Under the pieces are notes generated by a model that had not been told where the DNA came from, ran no database searches, and saw nothing but the letters and a program-made list of their open reading frames with translations. The position numbers and the translations under genes are program-made. Below are positions 37,697-44,337 of a stretch of DNA of 44,337 bases, one piece after another. How positions within the stretch are numbered: position 1 is the stretch's first letter; the number at the start of each line of letters is the position of its first letter. The stretch spans positions 1 through 44,337 of the forward strand of contig QHSR01000038.1 in assembly GCA_003221635.1 (NCBI GenBank), in the 5' to 3' direction. This DNA comes from Candidatus Rokuibacteriota bacterium. Its GTDB lineage: Bacteria > Methylomirabilota > Methylomirabilia > Rokubacteriales > CSP1-6.

Positions 37697-37824
37697 GTCT
37701 TGCCCGCGCCGTTGGGTCCGATGACCGAGTGCAGCGAGCCCTCGTCGACCGCGAGCGTCACCGCGTTGACCGCGACCAGGGCCCCGAACGCCTTCGTGAG
37801 CCGCTCGGTCCTAACGAGCGGCAT
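37072..37824 (-). CDS. livG: Branched-chain amino acid-type ABC transporter ATP-binding protein LivG
   Basis: MPLVRTERLTKAFGALVAVNAVTLAVDEGSLHSVIGPNGAGKTTFFNLLTGQLAPTSGRIVFDGRDIAG...ARSFQRTSIFPTLSILDNV. Confidence 0.95.
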   Translation of the reverse strand: MPLVRTERLTKAFGALVAVNAVTLAVDEGSLHSVIGPNGAGKTTFFNLLTGQLAPTSGRIVFDGRDIAGTPSHRIAHLGIARSFQRTSIFPTLSILDNVWLAAFARQASWRGLAWRRTDGYPALAERAMAVLEEVGLAGKAAAPARAISHGEQRQLELAIALAANPRLLLLDEPAAGLSSDETQKMVALVRTLKGRYTIILIEHKIDVVMSMSDRISVMHFGSVIAEGMPAEIQRNAEVRRAYLGGIAPS

Positions 37825-38731
37825 AGCGCCACGTCCAGAAGCGCGCCCACGCCTCGACCACCCCACCCCGGAAGAACAGCACCACGACGACGAAGGCGAC
37901 CCCCAGCAGCAGCGGCCACCGCGCCCACATCGAGGCGACCGACTCCGACAGCCAGATGAAGACGAACGAGCCGATGACGGGGCCGTAGAGCGAGCCCGAG
38001 CCGCCGATCAGGGTGGCGAAGACGACGTTGCCGGAGAAGACGAATCCGATCGCCTCGAGCGGCACGATGCCGAAGAGCATGGCGTAGAGCACGCCGGCGA
38101 GCCCCGAGAAGGCGCCGCCGATCACGAAGGCCGCGAGCTTCATGCGCGGAACGTCGTACCCGAGGGCCTCGGCCCGCAGCTCGTTGTCGCGGATGGACTG
38201 CAAGATCTTCCCGAGCGGCGACTCGACGATGCGTCGCATCACCCAGAGCGAGAGCAGAAAGAGCAGCGCGACGGCCGCGTAGTACGCGAGCGGCGGGTGA
38301 ATGTCGAGGCCGAGGGCGCTCGGGCGCGGGACGCCGGGCATGCCGTCCTCGCCCCCGGTCACCGTCGTCCACTGATACGCCGTGAAGTAGAAGAGCTGGT
38401 TCAGGGCGAAGGTCAACATGATGAAGTAGAGGCCGGACCGCTGGACGCAGAGGTAGCCCACCAGAGCCGCGCCGACGGCGCCCACCGCGATGCCGAGGGC
38501 GAGCGCCAGGAAGATGTTGATCCCGTAGTACTTCAGCAGGTAGCCGGCGGCGTACGCGGCCGAGCCGAAGAACGTCGCCTGGCCGAAGGAGAGCAGGCCC
38601 GTGTAGCCCATCAATAAATTAAGGCCGAGCCCGAAGATCGCGAAGATCCAGATCTCGGTGGCGATGGTGTGGCGGACGAAGACGGGCAGCAGGAAGACCG
38701 CCGCCAGGATGCCCAGCCACGGGCGACTCAT
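37811..38731 (-). CDS. livM: Branched-chain amino acid-type ABC transporter permease LivM
   Basis: IFAIFGLGLNLLMGYTGLLSFGQATFFGSAAYAAGYLLKYYGINIFLALALGIAVGAVGAALVGYLCVQRSGLYFIMLTFALNQLFY. Confidence 0.95.
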   Translation of the reverse strand: MSRPWLGILAAVFLLPVFVRHTIATEIWIFAIFGLGLNLLMGYTGLLSFGQATFFGSAAYAAGYLLKYYGINIFLALALGIAVGAVGAALVGYLCVQRSGLYFIMLTFALNQLFYFTAYQWTTVTGGEDGMPGVPRPSALGLDIHPPLAYYAAVALLFLLSLWVMRRIVESPLGKILQSIRDNELRAEALGYDVPRMKLAAFVIGGAFSGLAGVLYAMLFGIVPLEAIGFVFSGNVVFATLIGGSGSLYGPVIGSFVFIWLSESVASMWARWPLLLGVAFVVVVLFFRGGVVEAWARFWTWRYAAR

Positions 38732-39540
38732 CGGATGCCGAAGAGGCCCTGCGGCCGCGCCAGCAGCACGGCCGCCATGACCGCGAAGATGACCGCCACC
38801 GAGGCCTCGGGCCAGACCAGCGCCACCAGGCTCTGGGCGACGCCGAGGAGCAGCCCCGCCACGATGGAGCCCAGCAGGTTGCCGAGCCCAGCCAGCGCGA
38901 CGACGACGAAGGCGATGCCGAGCATGTCCACGCCCATCCACGGGTTCAGCCCGCGGATCGGCGCGGTCAGCGCCCCGGCGACGCCGGCGAGCACGCAACC
39001 CAGCGCGAAGGCGGCGGTGAAGAGGCGGTGGATGTCGATGCCGAGCAGCGACACCATCTCCTTGTCCTCGATGCCGGCGCGCATGATGGCGCCGTAGCGC
39101 GTCTTCTCGAGGAAGAGCCAGGCGCCGAGCACGAGCAGCGCGGCCGCCGCCATCACGAAGAGCCGGTACTTCGGATAGAAGGTGATGCCGAGGTCGACGC
39201 CGCCGCGCAGGAGGGGCGGCGGGAGCTGGCTCATGCCGACCGGGCTCCAGACCACGATGATGCCCTCGGTCACGATGAGGGAGAGGCCGAAGGTCAGCAG
39301 GAGCTGGTAGTCGTGGCCGGCCTTGTACAACGGCCGGATCCCCGCGTACTCGATCAGCGCTCCGAGCAGCCCCACGCCGAGCGGCGCCAGCAGGAGCGCC
39401 AGCCAGAAGTTGCCGAGGAGCTGGATCAGCGTGAAGAGGAAATAGGCGCCGAGCGCGAAGAGGGCGCCGTGAGCGAAGTTGGGAATGTTGAGCACACCCG
39501 TGATGATGCTGAGCCCGATCCCCATCAGGGCATAGAGCAT
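38728..39540 (-). CDS. livH: Branched-chain amino acid-type ABC transporter permease LivH (true start may lie upstream, near 39594, at a non-ATG codon)
   Basis: MLYALMGIGLSIITGVLNIPNFAHGALFALGAYF; in-frame upstream IGLNLALLFSQVLNGLATG looks like the normal LivH N-terminus. Confidence 0.92.
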   Translation of the reverse strand: MLYALMGIGLSIITGVLNIPNFAHGALFALGAYFLFTLIQLLGNFWLALLLAPLGVGLLGALIEYAGIRPLYKAGHDYQLLLTFGLSLIVTEGIIVVWSPVGMSQLPPPLLRGGVDLGITFYPKYRLFVMAAAALLVLGAWLFLEKTRYGAIMRAGIEDKEMVSLLGIDIHRLFTAAFALGCVLAGVAGALTAPIRGLNPWMGVDMLGIAFVVVALAGLGNLLGSIVAGLLLGVAQSLVALVWPEASVAVIFAVMAAVLLARPQGLFGIR

Positions 39541-39598
39541 CCCCGTGGCGAGCCCGTTCAGGACCTGGCTGAAGAGGAGTGCGAGGTTCAGGCCGATC

Positions 39599-40768
39599 CT
39601 AGAGCGACCCGATGTCGTCGGCGAAGTCCATGGGGCCCTTCATCGCGTCCTTCTTCTTGCACCGCATGAAGAAGTACGGCCGCAGCGTCTGGTGCGTCTT
39701 CGGGTCCACGCGCATGCGGCCCACCAGATCGTCCAGCTCGAGTCCCTCGCAGGCCTTCACGACATCCGCGACCTCGGTGGACTTGGCCTTGTCCATGGCC
39801 GCGAGCGTCATGCGCGTCATGCCGTAGGCGGCGGCCGGCGCGTAGCCCGGAGGGTTGCCGAACTTGGCCTGGTAGCTCTTCACGAACTCGCGCGCGACCG
39901 GCGTATCGGCCGTGTAGTAGAAGTTCGAGCCGACCCAGAGGTTCTCCCTGATCTCCGGGGCAAGCTGCACCAGCTCCTCGACCCCCGAGGACCACGTCAT
40001 GATGAGCGGGATCTTCGGGGTGAGGCCGAAGTTGAAGATCTCGCGGGCGCCGGTGACGGCGTCGAGCCCGAAGTTGATCATGACCACCACGTCGGGCTTG
40101 TTGCCCGCCGCCTTGGTGACATAGTTCGAAAACTCGCGCTCGCCGAGCGGATGCCGGTCGGCGCCCACGAACTCGATCCCATGCCCCTTGCCCACCTCCT
40201 TCACGTACTTCTCGACGGACCAGCCGAACGCGTAGTCGGCGACCAGCAGGTGCCAGCGCTTGGCCTTGGGGTTGGCCTGCATGAAGGTGTCCACCACGGT
40301 CTTGGCGGCGGTGTACGGGCTCGCGGCCCACTGGAACGAGTAGCGGTGGCAGCGCGCGCCCGAGATGTCCTCGGTGCCCCCGCTGAAGTAGTGGAACACT
40401 TTCTTCCGCTTGGCGACCTCCGACACGGCCAGGGCGACGCCGGACGACCACGGGCCCATGATGAACTTCGCCCCGTCGGAGTCGACCGCTTCCTCGGCCC
40501 GGCGGGTGGCGCTGCCCGCCTTGGTTTCATCGTCCCGGGTGATGTACTTGATGGGCTTGCCCTGCACCTTCATCCCCCGCTCGTCGAGGGCCAGCTTCAT
40601 GCCGCGGTCGAGAACGGGGCCCACATCGGAGAACGCGCCGGTGAACGACCAGAGGCCCAGCATGACGACCTCTTTCGGCTGGGCCCGCAGTACGGCCGGG
40701 AACCCGAGCCCCGCCGCGGCGGCGCCGCCTCCCAGCTTCAGCACGTCCCGTCGCGTGACTCCGCTCAT
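39599..40768 (-). CDS. Branched-chain amino acid-type ABC transporter substrate-binding protein
   Basis: MSGVTRRDVLKLGGGAAAAGLGFPAVLRAQPKEVVMLGLWSFTGAFSDVGPVLDRGMKLALDERGMKVQGKPIKYITRDDETKAGSATRRAEEAV. Confidence 0.94.
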   Translation of the reverse strand: MSGVTRRDVLKLGGGAAAAGLGFPAVLRAQPKEVVMLGLWSFTGAFSDVGPVLDRGMKLALDERGMKVQGKPIKYITRDDETKAGSATRRAEEAVDSDGAKFIMGPWSSGVALAVSEVAKRKKVFHYFSGGTEDISGARCHRYSFQWAASPYTAAKTVVDTFMQANPKAKRWHLLVADYAFGWSVEKYVKEVGKGHGIEFVGADRHPLGEREFSNYVTKAAGNKPDVVVMINFGLDAVTGAREIFNFGLTPKIPLIMTWSSGVEELVQLAPEIRENLWVGSNFYYTADTPVAREFVKSYQAKFGNPPGYAPAAAYGMTRMTLAAMDKAKSTEVADVVKACEGLELDDLVGRMRVDPKTHQTLRPYFFMRCKKKDAMKGPMDFADDIGSL

Positions 40769-40849
40769 GTCGGTCCTCCGCGCTCGTGTACGTTCGGTCG
40801 TTCCCCCATGGCTTGGGTGGGGCGAGAATCAGACCAAGTGAGCCCAGTG

Positions 40850-42274
40850 TCAAGGGGCCGCGATCGGAAGGAGAACCGTGAACACGCTGCCTCGGCCCTT
40901 GACACCTTCGCTCTCCACGCCGATCGTTCCACCGTGGAGCTCGACGAGCTTCCGCGTCAACGCGAGCCCTAACCCGGTCCCGCCGTGCTCGCGGGCGTAC
41001 GACGAGTCGACCTGCTCGAACGAGGCGAAAATCCGGGCCTGATCCTCGGCCTTGATGCCGATCCCGGTGTCGGTGACCACGATCCGCAGCGCGTCTCTCG
41101 CGCCCTCGCCGGCCCCCAGCGCTTCGCTGACCGTGTCGGCCGTCACCGTGACGTACCCCCCCGAGTCGGTGAATTTGACGGCGTTACTCAAGAGGTTGTA
41201 GATCACCTGCTGAATCCGCTGCCGGTCGGCCGTGATCGTGGGCAAGGCGTCTGCCACTTCCGTGCTCAGCGTGATCTTCTTCTCACGCGCGAGCACCTGG
41301 ACGATGCCGGCGACCTCTCGGAGGTCGTCGGCCAGGGCCACCGGCGCGAGCTCCAGGGTCAAGCGGCCAGCATCGACCTTGGTCAGGTCGAGCACATCAT
41401 CCACCAGTCTTCGGAGGTGCCGGCCCCCGGCGAGGATCGTCGTGAGGTACTCGAGCTGGCGCTCGTTCAGCTCTCCATACGTCTTGTTCGCCAGCACCTG
41501 GGAGAATCCGATCACGGCGTTGAGCGGGGTGCGGAGCTCGTGGCTCATCGAGGCGAGAAACTCGGTCTTGGCCCGACTCGCCTGTTCCGCGGCCACCTTG
41601 GCATCGAGCAGCTCCCGCGATTGCTCCAGCAGCTGCCGAATGTGACGTTGCGCTTCGGCATGGAGGCGAGCGTTCTCGAGCGCGACGAGCAACGCCAGGC
41701 CGACCGCCGCGCCCAGCGCAATCAACACCCCGGTCCACGTGCGCGCCTCGAGAAGCGCGGCCTCGGACTGCGCCTTGAGGACCCGCGTGTGAATCGCCGC
41801 CATCAACCCGTCCACCTTCGCCTGGGCCTCCTCGGCGAGCGCCCGAGCCTCGGTGTCGGTCAAGAGCAGCGCCCCCGCGCGGTCGCCGTGCTGGACGAGC
41901 GCCTGCTCCTCGGCGACGATGCGGCGGTATCCCTCGAACGCGGCGCGCGCCGCGTCGAGATGCACGACCTCGGGCTCGCTCTGCGCATGCCCGGCCAGGC
42001 GCTCGAGATCCTCGGTGACCCGCGAGGCCCTCTCGGTCCATGCCGTCGCGTAGCGCTGGTCGCCGAGCACCACCGCACGCACCTCGAGCTGCACGAGCGG
42101 CGGGATCGACTCGCGGATGGACGCGGCGAGGCGGACCGCGGGGATGGTGCGGGTCGCGATTTCACGGTTGACGGACACGAGTTTGCCGACCGCGTGGAAG
42201 CTCAGGAAGCCGACGGCCGCGAGCACAACGATGACGAGGACCGAGACCAGGAAGGGTTTCGCGGCCAGCCGCAT
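40850..42274 (-). CDS. Sensor histidine kinase with N-terminal TM/periplasmic helical sensor
   Basis: KTEFLASMSHELRTPLNAVIGFSQVLANKTYGELNERQLEYLTTILAGGRHLRRLVDDVLDLTKVDAGR; VTDTGIGIKAEDQARIFASFEQVDSSYAREHGGTGLGLALTRKLVELHGG. Confidence 0.94.
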   Translation of the reverse strand: MRLAAKPFLVSVLVIVVLAAVGFLSFHAVGKLVSVNREIATRTIPAVRLAASIRESIPPLVQLEVRAVVLGDQRYATAWTERASRVTEDLERLAGHAQSEPEVVHLDAARAAFEGYRRIVAEEQALVQHGDRAGALLLTDTEARALAEEAQAKVDGLMAAIHTRVLKAQSEAALLEARTWTGVLIALGAAVGLALLVALENARLHAEAQRHIRQLLEQSRELLDAKVAAEQASRAKTEFLASMSHELRTPLNAVIGFSQVLANKTYGELNERQLEYLTTILAGGRHLRRLVDDVLDLTKVDAGRLTLELAPVALADDLREVAGIVQVLAREKKITLSTEVADALPTITADRQRIQQVIYNLLSNAVKFTDSGGYVTVTADTVSEALGAGEGARDALRIVVTDTGIGIKAEDQARIFASFEQVDSSYAREHGGTGLGLALTRKLVELHGGTIGVESEGVKGRGSVFTVLLPIAAP

Positions 42275-42371
42275 GTTTTTTCCTGATGGCGTGCGGGACG
42301 CAAGACGCAGACCATTTCCGGCGAGCCAGGACGACTGCTGATGTCACGCGCATTTAACCCGTTCCGGGGGG

Positions 42372-42451
42372 CCCGATCGGTCCGCCCGATCGGTCAGCTT
42401 CTGACCGCCGGCCCTTTGCGCTGGCTCAACCGTGACCAGGTCTTCTGGTCA
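42372..42451. repeat. Cluster of short palindromic/hairpin elements in intergenic DNA
   Basis: CCCGATCGGTC twice (42372, 42385); GGTCAG-CTT-CTGACC (42392-42406); TGACCAG-GTCTT-CTGGTCA (about 42433-42451). Confidence 0.6.
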
Positions 42452-42497
42452 TCACGTGCCACGGACATGCGTCGCGCGGAATGCCCCGAACGCGTGC

Positions 42498-42800
42498 CTA
42501 GAGCCGACGAATCCGCCGCGCCTGCTCGTCGTTGGAATCGTCGTCGTGGGGTCGAGGTCGCTCCCGTCGGCCGCTCGCCGCAGCGAGGATCGTCATCATG
42601 AGCATCGAAAGCGCGAACGCGCCGGCGGCCAGCCATCGCATCGCTCGTGCGGTCTCACGCGTGCTGTCGATCGGCCCGGCGAGGTAGGGATTCTTCGACA
42701 AGACCTTCCAGCCCAGGCCTTCGCCGTCGGTCGCGGCCCAGAGCAGGAAGCCGGCGACCAGCAGGAGCAGGACCGCGACGGTCCACATCACGGCGCGCAT
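42498..42800 (-). CDS. Small two-TM hypothetical membrane protein
   Basis: MRAVMWTVAVLLLLVAGFLLWAATDGEG... MRWLAAGAFALSMLMMTILAAASG. Confidence 0.6.
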   Translation of the reverse strand: MRAVMWTVAVLLLLVAGFLLWAATDGEGLGWKVLSKNPYLAGPIDSTRETARAMRWLAAGAFALSMLMMTILAAASGRRERPRPHDDDSNDEQARRIRRL

Positions 42801-42822
42801 CGCGGACCTCGAAGGCGCGATG

Positions 42823-44121
42823 TCATTCGCTTACCTGATCCGCCCGCAGTCGCAGCGTCTGCAATTGGGGATGAGGGACCAGCCACAAGATCAGCCCGGC
42901 CACGCTATAGCAGACGATGAAAACGACCAGCGCATACGTGTAGCTCTGCGTCTGGTCGTAGATCCAGCCGCTGAACACGGCGGCGGGCATCGAGGCAAAG
43001 CTTTGGAACATGCTGATCCAGCCACGGATCGTGGCGAAGTGGGTGCGACCGAAACAGTCGCCGACCAGAGCCCACGTCACGGAGTTGATGCCATCACCGA
43101 ACGAGAACAAGACGGCGAAGAAGACCATCGGCCAGAGGGCGCCGTCGCTGTACATCAGCACGGCAAGACCCAGGGCACCCAGGAGTACACCCAAAGCGCC
43201 GATCCTCTGTTTCGAGTGCCGGTCACCCAGCCATCCGGTCAGCGGCCGCACGACGACGGTACTGAGGGCCGTGAGGCCCACGAAGACCGCCGCCGTGGCC
43301 TCGTCCAGCCCCTTCCAGACCAGCAGCGGCACGAGGTGGACCGATACTCCGCTGTAGGGAACATTGCGCAGGCCATGGAAGGCTGCGAGCAGCCAGAAGG
43401 CGGGCGTCCGTAACGCCTCCCGGGCCGTGAACTCGTGCGTCTCCCGGTGCTGGGGCACGGGCCTGCGCTCACCCTCCATCGAGACGTGCGACGCTCGACG
43501 CTCGCCGTCCGGCAGCAATCCCATGCTCTCCGGAGAGCGACGGATGAACAGGACGAGAGGAAGCAGCGTGAGCACGACGATGCCGGACAGGAACGCGGCT
43601 GGACGCCAGCCCAGCTTCAAGACGGCGAGCGCCACCAGGGGAAAAAGCAAGACTCCGCCGATGGCCTGTCCGGTCTGGACGATGGACATGGCGAGCCCAC
43701 GCTTCCGCCGAAACCAGTGGTTGACCGTGGCCATGGTGGCCTGGTTGAAGCCGGCTTGAAAGCCCACGCTCAGGGGGCCAATGAACACCAGGACGAAGAG
43801 GACATAGCTCTGGGTGAAGGAGAGCAGCACAAACCCCAGCCCGGCGAGTGTCGTCCCGACGACCAGCATGACCCGGACATCGAACCGATCGATGAGGTAC
43901 CCCACGAGGGGACCTTCCAGGGCGGACTCCAGCTTGGCGAGCGAGAAGGGCAGCGAGGTCGCGGCGCGGCTGAGGTGCAGCTCGGTGAGCACCGGGAGGA
44001 AATAGAGCGTGAACCCGGTGTTGAACGTCCCGCCCTTCACGGCATCCTGGACGCAGCCGATGATCACGATCCACCAGCCGTAGAACAGGCGTCCCGGGCT
44101 TCGCGAGAGCGATCGCTTCAC
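42823..44121 (-). CDS. MFS transporter (OFA/monocarboxylate-like)
   Basis: LFYGWWIVIIGCVQDAVKGGTFNTGFTLYFLPVLTELHLSRAATSLPFSLAKLESALEGPLVGYLIDRFDVRVMLVVGTTLAGLGFVLLS. Confidence 0.93.
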   Translation of the reverse strand: MKRSLSRSPGRLFYGWWIVIIGCVQDAVKGGTFNTGFTLYFLPVLTELHLSRAATSLPFSLAKLESALEGPLVGYLIDRFDVRVMLVVGTTLAGLGFVLLSFTQSYVLFVLVFIGPLSVGFQAGFNQATMATVNHWFRRKRGLAMSIVQTGQAIGGVLLFPLVALAVLKLGWRPAAFLSGIVVLTLLPLVLFIRRSPESMGLLPDGERRASHVSMEGERRPVPQHRETHEFTAREALRTPAFWLLAAFHGLRNVPYSGVSVHLVPLLVWKGLDEATAAVFVGLTALSTVVVRPLTGWLGDRHSKQRIGALGVLLGALGLAVLMYSDGALWPMVFFAVLFSFGDGINSVTWALVGDCFGRTHFATIRGWISMFQSFASMPAAVFSGWIYDQTQSYTYALVVFIVCYSVAGLILWLVPHPQLQTLRLRADQVSE

Positions 44122-44157
44122 GATGGGTTCGAAGATATCGCGTCCTCAGGCATTTGG

Positions 44158-44337
44158 TTACGGCTTGTAGTTGACTTTTCTGGGCTCAACCTTGCGCAAC
44201 AGATCCGGGTAGACGAACGCACCGTAGTCGAGCGGCTTGCTGAGCTTGCCCTGCTGCTTGAGCTGCGTTTCGGCCAGCCGGAACATGCCGATGGTGGAGT
44301 CTGCCAGCTCCACGTCGAAGGTGAGCTTGGTCATGAG
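44158..44337 (-). CDS. C-terminal end of a probable ABC transporter substrate-binding protein (NMT1/THI5-like), truncated by window edge
   Basis: Reverse translation LMTKLTFDVELADSTIGMFRLAETQLKQQGKLSKPLDYGAFVYPDLLRKVEPRKVNYKP*. Confidence 0.55.
   Translation of the reverse strand, partial: LMTKLTFDVELADSTIGMFRLAETQLKQQGKLSKPLDYGAFVYPDLLRKVEPRKVNYKP

Noticed and set aside
35631-40768. The livKHMGF transporter as a novel system in itself
   Set aside because: Apart from the tandem duplication, gene order and motifs are standard for the branched-chain amino acid transporter family.
42275-42497. Possible tRNA or structured ncRNA in the hairpin-rich gap
   Set aside because: No cloverleaf, T-loop GTTCGANTC or CCA-adjacent acceptor pairing could be found by reading both strands.

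Overview
GC-rich bacterial chromosomal window, probably metagenome-derived. The mix of LLM-class flavin oxidoreductases, several Liv-type substrate-binding proteins and enoyl-CoA hydratase suggests a soil lineage of the Rokubacteria/NC10 type, but this is only a guess. I found no tRNA, rRNA, CRISPR array, transposase or phage module. The main system is a contiguous minus-strand chemosensory operon (17929 to 7523, perhaps to 6694). Its order is PilG-like receiver, CheW, LivK-type periplasmic substrate-binding protein (SBP), PilJ-like MCP, ChpA/PilL-like hybrid CheA, REC-PATAN(DUF4388), REC-Roadblock, and a membrane protein with a Roadblock-like C-terminus. Several junctions are ATGA overlaps. 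The operon contains no cheR, cheB or Liv permease gene. The second major feature is a livKHMGF operon in which an exact 746-bp tandem duplication, with ends in the shared Walker A coding sequence of livF and livG, creates an intact chimeric third ABC ATPase ORF. The third is a recurring defect. At least six genes keep recognisable 5' and 3' ends but are frame-shifted or internally deleted: a CoxL-like dehydrogenase, a MetE-like protein, two LLM oxidoreductases, AsnB and an ArnT-like glycosyltransferase. This could be real genome decay or an assembly problem. All calls come from reading the sequence and supplied translations; no database search was run.
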